From an uncultured Spirochaetales bacterium (GTDB lineage: Bacteria; Spirochaetota; Spirochaetia; Sphaerochaetales; Sphaerochaetaceae), in assembly GCA_902781545.1 (NCBI GenBank), contig CACZJR010000001.1, forward strand, positions 20,145-84,144: DNA of 64,000 nucleotides. The letters run 5' to 3'. Positions 54,579 to 63,860 of this stretch are shown here, in pieces. How positions within the stretch are numbered: position 1 is the stretch's first letter; every line of letters begins with the position of its first letter. The position numbers and the translations under genes are program-made. The notes beneath the pieces are model-generated. The model saw only the letters and a list, made by a program, of their open reading frames with translations, ran no database searches and was not told the DNA's origin.

Positions 54579-55583
54579 TTACAGTGTTGCAGCCATGACT
54601 GCCTTGATTGTGTGCATCCTGTTCTCAGCCTCGTCGAACACCACGCTCTGCTTGCTGTTGAATACCTCGTCAGTGACCTCCATGCAGTCAATGCCGAACT
54701 TGTCATAAATATCCTTTCCGATAGTTGTGTTCAGGTCGTGGAAGGAGGGAAGGCAATGCATGAAGATGCACTGCGGACCTGCGTTCTCCATCACATCTGA
54801 GGTCACACGGTAGGGAAGAAGGTCGTTGATTCTCTCCTGCCAGACCTCTGCAGGCTCACCCATGGAGACCCAGACGTCAGTGTAGATCACATCTGCTCCC
54901 TTGGTTGCCTCCATCGGGTCAGTGATGAATGAGAGCTTGGCTCCGGTCTTCTTTGCAATCTCCTGACACTGGTCAATCAGCTCCTTGGAGGGGAAATACT
55001 TCTCAGGCGCGCATGCCACGAAGTTCATGCCCATCTTTGCGCAACCGACCATCAGGGAGTTGCCCATGTTGAACCTTGCATCTCCCATATACACCATCTT
55101 CTTTCCGGCAAGGGTCCCGAAGTGCTCCTTGATGGTGAGCAGGTCCGCAAGAACCTGTGTGGGATGGAACTCATTGGTAAGTCCGTTCCAGACCGGGACC
55201 CCGGCATATTTTGCCAGAGTCTCAACAAGGTTCTGCCCATAACCCCTGTACTCGATTCCGTCGAACATCCTGCCGAGAACCTTTGCAGTGTCCTCAATGC
55301 TCTCCTTCTTTCCCATCTGGGAACCTGACGGATCAAGGTAGACAGCGCTCATCCCGAGATCTGAAGCCGCGACCTCGAAGGCACAACGGGTACGGGTGCT
55401 TGTCTTCTCAAACAGCAGGGCGATGTTCTTGCCCTCATGGATCTTGTGGGCGATTCCCGCCTTCTTCTCCGCCTTGAGCTTTGCCGAGAGATCAAGAAGA
55501 TCCTGGATATCCTCAGATGAGAAATCCAGCAGCTTCAGGAAGCTCTTTCCCTTGAATTTTCCGTTGATTGCATTTTTATCCAT
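54579..55583 (-). CDS. argF: ornithine carbamoyltransferase
   Basis: 334 residues, standard length. Carbamoyl-phosphate motif [32 protein letters not shown], ornithine-loop DVWVSMGEP, and the [10 protein letters not shown] catalytic cysteine motif. The start at 55583 was picked from several in-frame ATGs because GGAGG lies 7 bases upstream; the ATG six bases earlier would leave only one base. First gene of the arginine operon, directly behind the ARG-box promoter. The context (with argG, argH) shows a biosynthetic rather than arginine-deiminase role. Confidence 0.93.
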   Translation of the reverse strand: MDKNAINGKFKGKSFLKLLDFSSEDIQDLLDLSAKLKAEKKAGIAHKIHEGKNIALLFEKTSTRTRCAFEVAASDLGMSAVYLDPSGSQMGKKESIEDTAKVLGRMFDGIEYRGYGQNLVETLAKYAGVPVWNGLTNEFHPTQVLADLLTIKEHFGTLAGKKMVYMGDARFNMGNSLMVGCAKMGMNFVACAPEKYFPSKELIDQCQEIAKKTGAKLSFITDPMEATKGADVIYTDVWVSMGEPAEVWQERINDLLPYRVTSDVMENAGPQCIFMHCLPSFHDLNTTIGKDIYDKFGIDCMEVTDEVFNSKQSVVFDEAENRMHTIKAVMAATL

Positions 55584-55608
55584 TTTCATGCCTCCGATGT
55601 CGATGGTA

Positions 55609-55685
55609 TGCATAAAATATTCTTTAATTGAGTTTAGGTCAATACAAAACAGAAGAAATATGCAGTAAAACTGAATAAAGTTGCA
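55609..55685 (-). promoter_or_regulatory. arginine operon promoter with ArgR/AhrC-like boxes
   Basis: On the minus strand TTGACC (55637-55642), 17 bases, TATTTT (55614-55619). An ARG-box-like sequence (plus strand TGCATAAAATATTC, 55609-55622) overlaps the -10. A second and better one, TGAATAAAGTTGCA (55672-55685), lies upstream and carries the TGAATAAA core of AhrC boxes. Repression by arginine through an ArgR/AhrC-type hexamer is inferred; no argR gene is in the window. Confidence 0.6.
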
Positions 55686-55735
55686 TACATATTTGAACGG
55701 ATGACAACTGGACGCCATTGGAGTATGATTAAACC

Positions 55736-56581
55736 ATGTTTGACAAGAATAATATCAAGGTGATCACACTGGATTTTGACGGCACCGTCCTTCAGAGTGA
55801 CAAGATGTGGCTTTCCCCCAGAAATTACCATGCACTCAAAGAGTGTCAGAAGAAGGGGATAATATGCATCCCGTGCACAGGCAGAACAGCTGACATGTTT
55901 CCGCCTCAGTTCGAGGACGGATCATTCCGCTACTGGTTCACATGCTTCGGAGCAAGGATCATTGACACCCTGACAGGTGAGATAATACACAAGCATTCAT
56001 TCACCCCCCAGCAGAGCGCAGAGATCTGCCGCATGTTCGAGGGCAAGGGTATTTACTGCGAGGTTGCGGCCGAGGGAAGGCTCTTCTTTGAGAAAGAGGT
56101 CATGGACAACCTCTACAAGTACCCCGTGCCGCCGCACCATGTCTGGTACATGTACACCTCGGGCCGTCCTGTCACCGTCTACGGCAAGCTCTCTGATTTC
56201 TTTCTCTCGCAGAACATAGGGCTGGAGAAAATCAACCTCTACGGTATTCCCAAGGACATGTTTGAACCCCTCAAGAAGGCATATGAGAGCATGGACTTTG
56301 CCGGGGTCTCACTCTCCGACCCGCTTGGAATCCAGGTCTCGGACAAGCCCGATCTCAGGGTCCCTGCCATGGAGATTCTCCTGAAGAGACTGGGTGTGAC
56401 ATGGGACAACGTCATGAGTATCGGTGACGGAATGGCTTTGGACAGCCTGATGATAAAGAACGCCGCATTCGGAGTGACATTGGAGAATGCATCGGATGAG
56501 CTCAAGTCAATTGCCGACTATGTCACTGACCGCTATGACCAGGACGGCTTTGCCAAGGTGGTGGAGAAGTTCATTCTCTGA
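55736..56581 (+). CDS. Cof-type HAD-superfamily phosphatase
   Basis: 281 residues. HAD motif [12 protein letters not shown], motif II CTGRTAD, a C2-type cap, and motif [16 protein letters not shown], typical of sugar-phosphate phosphatases of the Cof/YidA group. Only a distant GGAG precedes the ATG. Divergent from argF across a 152-base region and followed 17 bases later by the AGE-family epimerase, hinting at a shared sugar pathway. Confidence 0.85.
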   Translation: MFDKNNIKVITLDFDGTVLQSDKMWLSPRNYHALKECQKKGIICIPCTGRTADMFPPQFEDGSFRYWFTCFGARIIDTLTGEIIHKHSFTPQQSAEICRMFEGKGIYCEVAAEGRLFFEKEVMDNLYKYPVPPHHVWYMYTSGRPVTVYGKLSDFFLSQNIGLEKINLYGIPKDMFEPLKKAYESMDFAGVSLSDPLGIQVSDKPDLRVPAMEILLKRLGVTWDNVMSIGDGMALDSLMIKNAAFGVTLENASDELKSIADYVTDRYDQDGFAKVVEKFIL

Positions 56582-56598
56582 GCCTGGGGTACATTAAG

Positions 56599-57855
56599 AT
56601 GGACAAGGAAAAGCTATTTGAATTCTACTCGCATGAACTGAAGGACAATATCCTCCGGTTCTGGTTGCCCAGATGTCTGGACAGGGAGTTCGGCGGGTAT
56701 CTGAACTGCTTTGACAACAGGGGAAAGAACCTTGTCAGCCATGACAAGTACGTCTGGAGCCAGGGGCGCTTTCTCTGGATGTTCTCCAAACTGGCGTCCA
56801 CAGCGGCGCCTCTTTTCTCCGAACAGGAGCGCTCAAAGCTCAGGGCCCTTGCCGCAAACGGTTATGAGTTTCTCAGGCGTCACTGTCTGATGGGAAAGGA
56901 TGACTGGCGCTGCATATTCCTCCTTAACCGTGACGGAAGCCCCAAGAAGGTAGGTGACTATGACACGTTGGACATGAGCATCTACGCCGACTGCTTTGCC
57001 GTCATAGGAATGGCTGCATACTCTGTCTGCTGCGGCAATGCCGATGCATACCTTTTCGGGAAAACCCTCTATGAGTCAATCAAGGAAAGGATTGAGAAGG
57101 GAGTCTTCAACACTCTCCCTTATCCGCTTGATCCTGCGTACCGTGCCCATGGAATCCCAATGATTCTGACAAATGTGGCAAAGGAGCTTTTTGAGGCGGC
57201 ATGCATCCATGACAAGCCATACTGCAAAGAGCTTCTGTCAGACATTGAGAGGACCGCAACGGATGTCACGACCAATTTCATGGACAAGGACCATCTTATC
57301 CATGAGGTCATAACCAAAGACAATAAGCCTGTTCCCGGCCTTCTTGGCCAGCACATCAATCCGGGACACTCGATAGAGGACTCCTGGTTCATCTATGATG
57401 CCTCAAAGCTGCTGAACAGACCTGATCTGGCACAAACAGCAGCCCATATCATGAAAGAGTCATTTATAAAAGGGTGGGATGAGCAGTTTGGAGGCATTCT
57501 TCACTTTGTGAATCTTGACGGGGAGCCTCTGAGGTTCATATCAGACAGCACGGAGCCCACAGTCACTTTGGTCAAAGGCGGATGGGGAGACAAGCTGTGG
57601 TGGGTCCACTCCGAGACCTTGTATGCATCCCTTCTGTTCTACAGTCTTACAGGTGATGAGCAATACATGCGAATCCATGATAAGACCCTGGATTATGTGA
57701 GAAATCATTTCATCAACCCGGACAAGGAGACAGGTGAGTGGATCCAGATTCTCACCAGGGAAGGCCTTCCGCAGGACAAGGTGGTTGCCCTGCCGGTCAA
57801 GGACCCGTTCCACATAACGCGCAACCTGCTTCTGATATGTGAGCTTCTCACCTGA
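56599..57855 (+). CDS. N-acylglucosamine 2-epimerase (AGE) family protein
   Basis: 418 residues, (alpha/alpha)6-barrel. Motifs: FWLPRCLDREFGGYLNCFD, YVWSQGRFLWMFSKLA, the catalytic-histidine region LLGQHINPGHSIEDSWF, and DEQFGGILHFV plus VHSETLYASLLF. Family members epimerise GlcNAc/ManNAc, mannose/glucose or cellobiose. Active-site histidines are present, so it is probably active; the substrate is not readable. Convergent with the sulfatase gene (26-bp gap, which holds only a weak hairpin). Confidence 0.85.
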   Translation: MDKEKLFEFYSHELKDNILRFWLPRCLDREFGGYLNCFDNRGKNLVSHDKYVWSQGRFLWMFSKLASTAAPLFSEQERSKLRALAANGYEFLRRHCLMGKDDWRCIFLLNRDGSPKKVGDYDTLDMSIYADCFAVIGMAAYSVCCGNADAYLFGKTLYESIKERIEKGVFNTLPYPLDPAYRAHGIPMILTNVAKELFEAACIHDKPYCKELLSDIERTATDVTTNFMDKDHLIHEVITKDNKPVPGLLGQHINPGHSIEDSWFIYDASKLLNRPDLAQTAAHIMKESFIKGWDEQFGGILHFVNLDGEPLRFISDSTEPTVTLVKGGWGDKLWWVHSETLYASLLFYSLTGDEQYMRIHDKTLDYVRNHFINPDKETGEWIQILTREGLPQDKVVALPVKDPFHITRNLLLICELLT

Positions 57856-57881
57856 TCCGGCCTGAAGTCCTTTTGTAAGGG

Positions 57882-59318
57882 CTAGAATGGCTTGTTATAT
57901 ATCTCGTATTGAGTCTGCTTCGTGATTTTCACCGGCGCGACCGGAGCAAAACGCAGCATCACATAAGTTGCCTCGCTCATGGTTGTGTCATCAGAGAGTG
58001 CAATCTGCTGCTGCATGTCAGCACAGAGCTCTTCGACGTCGGCTTGATAATGTGGGTCTCCGGCAAGATTGAACAGCTCATGGGGATCTCTCTCAAGATC
58101 GTAGTATTCATCAAAGTCAAAGCCGTTGAAGACATATTTGCGATGATTCTTCCATATGATGCGCTGGGTCACAGCGTAGCGCTGTCCGAAGAATTCCGCC
58201 ATTGCCACCTTGCGGCCTTCAGCTGTTCCGCGCAGGGCAGGCAGTATCGAGAACCCGTCAGTCTGACCGCTGATCTGACGTGCACCTGCCACCTCAAGGG
58301 TTGTGGGCCCAATGTCACATGTTGTGACCAGTCCGGAGTATTCGCCCCTGATCTCACTGTGCGGCAGCTTTATCACGAGCGGGATATGGTAGCCTTCTTC
58401 AAATGAACCCACACCCTTGCAGAAGATCCCGTGCGCACCCTGGAAGTCTCCATGGTCTGAGAGAACGACAATCAACGTGTTGTCATAGAGGCCGTTTGCC
58501 TTAAGGTATTCAACAAGTCTGCCTATCTGTGTGTCCACAAGTGTGCAGTATGAATTGTAGTACCTCTTGATTTCCTTTGCCTCATCTTCAGATGTGTTGT
58601 TCCAGACTGTCTTCAGGCGCTGATAGATGCGTGGCTTGTCAAGGCATGTGTCCCAATAGCTTTCCGGGAGTTTGATGTCCTCATCTTTGTACAGGTCGTA
58701 AATGCATTCTGGAACAGTGTATGGGTCATGTGGCGCATATGTGGAGATGAATGTGAAGAACGGCTGGTCCTGGTTCTTGTTACGCTCTATGAAATCAATT
58801 GCCTTGGAATAGCAGTAGTATTCCTCACTTGCCTCAATGCCCTCACTGTAGGTTCCGCCCATGACCCTGTCAGGATATCCGTTTACACCCTTGAGCACAG
58901 AACGGCGGGTAGGAGTCAGACTTACCTTCGGGATCTCCCGTTCAGTCTCCCACTCGTCATAACCGAACTTCTCAAGACAATGCGCTCTCTCAACATGCCA
59001 CTTGCCATAATATGAGCATTTATATCCTGCCTGTTTCAGTGCAAGGGAGAAGGTGTCAAGGCTGTAGTTGTATTCGGCTCTGTAGGGGGGCACCGCATGT
59101 GTCACATCCACCATTCCATGTCTGTGTGGAAGGACTCCGGTCATCAGGGAGGCCCTTGCCGGCGAACAGATTGCGTTAACGGTATGAGTGTTGGTGCATG
59201 AGACGGCATCGTCTTGCAGTTTGTTTAGGTTCGGCATCTTGATCTGGCCGTCCCTTGACATTACCTCAAAGTTCATCTGGTCACTCATCAGATAGATGAT
59301 GTTGGGCTTCTTCTCCAT
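57882..59318 (-). CDS. cytoplasmic type I sulfatase (Cys-type formylglycine)
   Basis: 478 residues. N-terminal metal motif IIYLMSDQMNFEVMS, the formylglycine signature CSPARASLMTG (C51) requiring a maturase (anSME in anaerobes), GKWHVER, and DHGDFQGAHG (metal-binding DH). No signal peptide, so it acts inside the cell on an imported sulfated compound. AAGGAGGAG 9 bases before the ATG. Divergent from the TRAP transporter genes. The C-terminal 150 residues resemble choline-sulfatase and heparan/mucin-type sulfatases only in the general S1 pattern. Confidence 0.85.
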   Translation of the reverse strand: MEKKPNIIYLMSDQMNFEVMSRDGQIKMPNLNKLQDDAVSCTNTHTVNAICSPARASLMTGVLPHRHGMVDVTHAVPPYRAEYNYSLDTFSLALKQAGYKCSYYGKWHVERAHCLEKFGYDEWETEREIPKVSLTPTRRSVLKGVNGYPDRVMGGTYSEGIEASEEYYCYSKAIDFIERNKNQDQPFFTFISTYAPHDPYTVPECIYDLYKDEDIKLPESYWDTCLDKPRIYQRLKTVWNNTSEDEAKEIKRYYNSYCTLVDTQIGRLVEYLKANGLYDNTLIVVLSDHGDFQGAHGIFCKGVGSFEEGYHIPLVIKLPHSEIRGEYSGLVTTCDIGPTTLEVAGARQISGQTDGFSILPALRGTAEGRKVAMAEFFGQRYAVTQRIIWKNHRKYVFNGFDFDEYYDLERDPHELFNLAGDPHYQADVEELCADMQQQIALSDDTTMSEATYVMLRFAPVAPVKITKQTQYEIYNKPF

Positions 59319-59412
59319 TTTAAGAGCTCCTCCTTATGTTTGACAGTATCCTTGCAGAAGGCTGCCGGCATTTCGTTCAAATTGTATATCACTGGTTTTC
59401 TGTTTGACTGCC

Positions 59413-59439
59413 TTTTTTGTTGGATTATCCAGCAAAAAA
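59413..59439. promoter_or_regulatory. 27-bp near-perfect palindrome between sulfatase and TRAP genes
   Basis: The arms 59413-59425 and 59427-59439 are complementary at 12 of 13 positions, with a single mismatch at 59420/59432. The core is TGGATTATCCA. Located about midway in the 297-base divergent gap, it is a good candidate operator for coordinated control of both directions. Confidence 0.55.
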
Positions 59440-59503
59440 AAGCAATAATCGGCAGTGAAAAAAACATTATTACTATATAATTTGTTTGCAACCATAGAGA
59501 TAT

Positions 59504-59512
59504 TGGTATAAT
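59504..59512 (+). promoter_or_regulatory. dctP promoter (extended -10)
   Basis: A perfect TATAAT (59507-59512) preceded by TGG (extended -10), with TTGCAA 15 bases upstream. It leaves a ~97-base leader in which TTTTACC (59547-59553) and GGTAAAA (59568-59574) form an inverted repeat. Confidence 0.65.
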
Positions 59513-59615
59513 GACCATGAAGTCCTGAAGTGCTGATTTTTCCAGTTTTTACCCTCTTTTTGAGAATGGTAAAATTCTTGAAGCGGTCTGACAATGAGTG
59601 CAAAGGAGAACGAAC

Positions 59616-60620
59616 ATGAAGAAACTTTTAGTTTTTGTTTTGTTGGCTGCACTTGCAGTGTCAAGTGTTTTCGCGCAGAGTGCAAGTGAGACTAAGTCGT
59701 ATGACCATATGATTCTCAGATATGCAGAGACAAACGGAGCCAAAGACGAGAGAGCTCTTGCGACAGAGCATTTCGCTGAGCTTGTCAAAGAGAAGACCAA
59801 CGGCAGGATCGAGATCCAGGTCTTTGCAGGCGGACAGCTTGGAAAGACAAAGGAAGTCGTGCAGGCACTTCAGCTTGGCTCAATTGACATGTGTAATGAG
59901 CCGTCGTCCAATCTCAAGAGCCTCGGCTGTAATGTCGGCTACCTTGACATAACATCACTTCCTTTCCTGTTCAGGGACGTGGACCATGCTGTTGCTGTCA
60001 TGGATGGAGAGTTCGGAGAAAAACTTGCAAACGATATTTCAAACAGCGGATTCGGTGTGATTGCGCTTGACCATTATGTCGCCGGCGGAAGAAACTTCTA
60101 TGCCACAAAGCCCATCACATCACTTGCAGACATGAAGGGCCTCAAGATCCGTGTTCAGTCCAGCCCAATCTATGTCTCAACAGTCGAGGCATTCGGCGCT
60201 TCTGCGACACCGATGGACAACTCAGAGGTTTATTCTGCTCTTCAGACCGGAGTCATTGACGGTGCTGAGAATCCTGTGAAGGGATACCTGAACAACAAGT
60301 TCTACGAAGTTGCAAAATACTTCAGCTGGTCAAACTACATGGTTCAGCCCTCAACAATCTTCATCAGTGAGATCACATGGAACAAGCTTACAGCAGAGGA
60401 TCAGCAGATTCTCAGGGACTGTGCAAGAGAGGCAACCGTATGGTTCCAGGAGCTCACAGCTTCAAAGCTTGAGGGTCAGATCCAGGAGCTGAAAGATGCC
60501 GGAGTCGTTTTCTGCGACCTTACAGATTACGATGCATGGGTTGCGGCCGTTCAGCCGATCTATGACCAGTATGCCAAGGGATATGAGGACCTTGTTGAAT
60601 CAATCAGAAACACAAAGTAA
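59616..60620 (+). CDS. dctP: TRAP transporter solute-binding protein (DctP family)
   Basis: 334 residues with signal peptide (KKLLVFVLLAALAVSSVFA, cleavage near FAQ). Binding-protein body shows NGRIEIQVFAGGQLG, PFLFRDVDHA, the ligand-carboxylate region GLKIRVQSSPIY, and YSALQTGVIDGAENPV. The arginine in KIRVQ is the one that pairs with a ligand carboxylate, so the ligand is likely an acid sugar or organic acid. ATG 59616 with AAAGGAG upstream. Followed by a hairpin and then the two permease genes. The symbol denotes family only. Confidence 0.88.
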   Translation: MKKLLVFVLLAALAVSSVFAQSASETKSYDHMILRYAETNGAKDERALATEHFAELVKEKTNGRIEIQVFAGGQLGKTKEVVQALQLGSIDMCNEPSSNLKSLGCNVGYLDITSLPFLFRDVDHAVAVMDGEFGEKLANDISNSGFGVIALDHYVAGGRNFYATKPITSLADMKGLKIRVQSSPIYVSTVEAFGASATPMDNSEVYSALQTGVIDGAENPVKGYLNNKFYEVAKYFSWSNYMVQPSTIFISEITWNKLTAEDQQILRDCAREATVWFQELTASKLEGQIQELKDAGVVFCDLTDYDAWVAAVQPIYDQYAKGYEDLVESIRNTK

Positions 60621-60642
60621 CAGAAGCAAGTTATTCTATCTG

Positions 60643-60678
60643 CAAGTGGGACACCTGAAGGTGTGTCCCACTTGTTTT
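60643..60678 (+). terminator. intra-operon hairpin after dctP
   Basis: Perfect 12-bp stem CAAGTGGGACAC (60643-60654) with GTGTCCCACTTG (60663-60674), 8-base loop, then TTTT. It lies between binding protein and permeases, where partial termination or 3' protection would give excess binding protein. Confidence 0.75.
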
Positions 60679-60694
60679 ATAAGGAGTTGCAGAA

Positions 60695-61207
60695 ATGAAG
60701 GATTCCAAGGATCCAACGGCCGTTGAGAACAAAGGATTTCTGAACAAGCTCGAGGACATAATCTACAATGTGGGTGAAAACATCTGTATGGTGTTTATGC
60801 TCCTGATGGTGGTGATTGTCTGCATGACTGTATTCGGTAGATTCGTGCTGAACAAGACACCTGCCTGGGGTGATGAGATTGCAATCGCATGCATGATCTG
60901 GTTCGGTCTTGTGTCATCATCTCTTGCCGAAAGAGATGACAGGCATATCAGGGTTTCCATTGTGGATAAGATCTACCCAAAGAAACTGGTCAGGATATTC
61001 CACATCATTTTTTACATTCTGAAAATAGCTTTTGGTGCCATCATAACTTATCAGAGCATCAGGCTTGTGATCTTCAATAAGAGAGTATTCATGACAGGAG
61101 CCCCGAAAGTATCTGAGGCCTGGGTCTCTCTTGCTGGTGTTGTGATGGGTGCCATAATGTTGTTCTATCTGATTACAAGATTCAAGAAGGAGGTATTCAA
61201 GAAATGA
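60695..61207 (+). CDS. dctQ: TRAP transporter small permease (DctQ)
   Basis: 170 residues, four membrane helices with the DctQ pattern VFGRFVLNKTPAWGDEIAIA, LVSSSLAERDDRHIRVSIVD, and a final helix. Cytoplasmic N-terminus of ~30 residues. AAGGAG before the ATG. Overlaps the large-permease gene (ATGA). Confidence 0.88.
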   Translation: MKDSKDPTAVENKGFLNKLEDIIYNVGENICMVFMLLMVVIVCMTVFGRFVLNKTPAWGDEIAIACMIWFGLVSSSLAERDDRHIRVSIVDKIYPKKLVRIFHIIFYILKIAFGAIITYQSIRLVIFNKRVFMTGAPKVSEAWVSLAGVVMGAIMLFYLITRFKKEVFKK

Positions 61208-62496
61208 ACCTCACTCTGGCTGCAATCATATTAATAGGAACATTTCTGCTTCTGATTGCTATCGGAGGCAATATCGCATATGCGCTGGGTATGGCAGCAG
61301 TTGCCTGTGCCCTTTATCTGCATTTCCCCTTGATGACGGTCGTGAACCTCATATTGGTGAAGTTCGGAAACTTCTCGTTGCTGGCAGTTCCGTTCTTCAT
61401 CCTGGCCGGAGAGCTTATGGGAAGCGGCGGAATCTCCGACAGGCTCATCAAGCTGAGCAAGGCCCTGATCGGATGGATGCGTGGAGGACTCTCGATGGTC
61501 AACATTCTTGCCTCCACTTTCTTCGGAGGAATCAGCGGCTCTGCGGCAGCAGACACAGCATCTCTTGGAGCAATCCTCATCCCGATGATGGAGAAGGAAG
61601 GTTACGACAGGGAGTTCGCAACAAGTATCACAATGACAAGCTCCGTTCAGGGAATCCTCATTCCCCCGTCACACAATCTGGTCATATATGCGGTTGCCGC
61701 AGGTGGGGTATCCATTGCGGAACTGTTCATGGCAGGACTTGTGCCGGGCCTTCTTCTTGGCCTTGTCCTTGCTGTCTACTGCTATTTTGTCGCCGTCAAG
61801 CGGCATTATCCTAAGGGCGACAGGTTCAGGCTCAAAGCTGTCTTACATGAACTTAAAGGTTCGATCTGGGCACTTGGAACCATCATAATCGTTGTGGGTG
61901 GAGTTGTCGCCGGAATCTGTACCGCCACCGAGGCTGCTGCAATTGCGGTTGTTTATTCCTTCATTGTCACATTCTTCGTTTACAGGGATATTCCGCTAAA
62001 GGAATTCCCAAATATCCTGAAGAGATCAGTAAAGACGATGTCTACCGTCCTTATTCTGACAAGCTGCGCAACGGCATTCAGCTTTTTCATAACATATCTG
62101 CAGATTCCGCAGAAGCTCACAGCAGGCCTTCTTGCAATAAGCAGCAACAAATACATACTTCTGCTCATCATCAATGCCATCCTTCTTCTTCTCGGATGCT
62201 TCATGAATACAGTATCCATAATCTTGATCATGACTCCAATCTTGCTTCCAGTGGTTGAATCCCTTGGAATGAGCGGTGTGCAGTTCGGTGTCATGCTGAT
62301 ACTGAATCTTGGAATAGGTCTCATAACACCACCGGTGGGAAACATCCTCTTCATTGGAAGCAGTGTGTCCGGACTTCCGATCGAGCGGCTTTCACGTTCT
62401 GTCCTTCCGCAGCTTGGCGCAATGGTTGTCTGCCTGCTGCTTGTGACTTATATTCCATTCATCTCCATGGGTCTTCCGACGTTGATTTACGGATGA
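61204..62496 (+). CDS. dctM: TRAP transporter large permease (DctM)
   Basis: 430 residues, about 12 membrane helices. Typical DctM segments: AVPFFILAGELMGSGGISDRL, STFFGGISGSAAADTASLGA, ILIPPSHNLVIYAVAAGGVS, and GLITPPVGNILFIGSSVSG. Sodium-coupled uptake partner of the two preceding proteins. Ends the transporter operon 101 bases before the sensor kinase. Confidence 0.92.
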   Translation: MNLTLAAIILIGTFLLLIAIGGNIAYALGMAAVACALYLHFPLMTVVNLILVKFGNFSLLAVPFFILAGELMGSGGISDRLIKLSKALIGWMRGGLSMVNILASTFFGGISGSAAADTASLGAILIPMMEKEGYDREFATSITMTSSVQGILIPPSHNLVIYAVAAGGVSIAELFMAGLVPGLLLGLVLAVYCYFVAVKRHYPKGDRFRLKAVLHELKGSIWALGTIIIVVGGVVAGICTATEAAAIAVVYSFIVTFFVYRDIPLKEFPNILKRSVKTMSTVLILTSCATAFSFFITYLQIPQKLTAGLLAISSNKYILLLIINAILLLLGCFMNTVSIILIMTPILLPVVESLGMSGVQFGVMLILNLGIGLITPPVGNILFIGSSVSGLPIERLSRSVLPQLGAMVVCLLLVTYIPFISMGLPTLIYG

Positions 62497-62503
62497 CCTT
62501 GAA

Positions 62504-62537
62504 TAATGCCTTCTTCCCGGGGTGGGGGAAGGCATTA
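62504..62537 (+). terminator. hairpin after dctM
   Basis: TAATGCCTTC (62504-62513) pairs with GAAGGCATTA (62528-62537) around a CCC/GGG inner stem. The stretch downstream (ACTTG) is not a T-run, so it is a weak or Rho-assisted terminator. Confidence 0.5.
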
Positions 62538-62597
62538 CTTGCTGTCCGTGGAAAAAGCTGTAGACTGTAGCTGAATAGTCAGACAGGAGAGCAATTC

Positions 62598-63860
62598 ATG
62601 AGAAGTCATTCAATAATCCATTATCTTAGAATCGCAGCTGTGTTTGTCACCATAATCTGCCTGTCCATGATTGTAAGTGAGGTTGTTCTTGGCAGCATGC
62701 AGAAGTCTGAGACGTCGACGCTTGAGGCGAATGTCGACACAATGAATGAATACATGCGCTCCGTACAGGATTTCCTGACAGACTATTCACGGTTCCTGAT
62801 TGATAGGGAACCGGCGCATCACAACTCATTGCACTCATGTTGGGACGAGATGCAGTCAATACGCGTATCATCCAGGGCGATATTCGACTCAACAGATCTG
62901 CTTACCCTTTACTCGAGAGTCATAGATCAGACAGCCGAGTCATTGATTGGAATCATGGACAGGCTGAGCGGGCTGCATGTGTTCTCTGAGAGTGATTTTG
63001 AGCTGAACCAGCTTGCAGAGTTGGGTATTGACTACATCTATCAGGCCTCAAATGCTGTTTCAGCTGAATACTTCACCTATGTGAGCCATGAGCTTACCAA
63101 GGTCAACGATAAATACAACAGATATGGGAATATCCAGGATATCATCCTGACCATATGCCTCCCGCTGGCCCTGATAGGAATTGCCTGGCTGTTCAGATCT
63201 CTGGTCGGGGGACTTGCCGTGATTAATGCGGCGACGGAGAGGATCTCAAGGAAGGAATGGGATACTCCTGATATCGAGCTGACCCGTATCAACGAGCTGA
63301 ATCAGGTGATTGAGGCCACCAATCTCATGAAGAAAACCATAGTGGATTATGTGGGTGCCCTGGAGGAGCACATGAAGGTGAGCAACCTGCTGGCTGAGCG
63401 TACGCTGGAATCCGAAAGACAGAAGCGCATTATCCAGGAAACACAGTTCCATCTGCTTCAGGCGCAAATCAATCCCCACTTCCTGTTCAACACACTGAAT
63501 CTGATAGTCAACAATGTCCGAACTGGTGTACGGCTGAAGGAGACAGCGGATGTGCTGGTTTCCACCAGCAAGCTTCTCAGGTCCTCAATAGAGCTGAAGA
63601 GCAAAGTCATTCCGTTACGTGATGAGTTACGGCTTCTGGACAACTACATAACCATACAGAAAGTACGCAATGAGGACCGCATTGTGTTCTGTGTCATTGT
63701 CGGGGGTGATATCCCAGATGTGGAGGTGCCCCCATTCACATTGCAGCCGCTTGTTGAGAACTCCATACTTCATGGTCTGAAAGACATGACCGCTGACGGC
63801 TACGTTGAGATCCGGTACTTGTCAAGAAAAGTGGACAAAAAAAGTTTTTATCTCGATTAA
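62598..63860 (+). pseudogene. YesM-type sensor histidine kinase, interrupted by an insertion element
   Basis: 420 residues read before an early stop. Membrane helices near residues 15-35 and 185-205 flank a helical extracytoplasmic sensor region; a HAMP-like linker and the His_kinase domain follow (QFHLLQAQINPHFLFNTLNLI, phospho-acceptor H in NPHFLF). The ATPase domain begins normally (LQPLVENSILHG, GYVEIRY), then runs into unrelated sequence from about 63820 and stops, so the D-x-G-x-G ATP-binding boxes are missing. Follows the TRAP operon, which it may once have regulated with a response regulator lying beyond the window. Confidence 0.75.

Noticed and set aside
57868..57890. Terminator between the AGE epimerase and sulfatase genes
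   Set aside because: A 7-bp stem with one G-U pair and no T-run; too weak to call.
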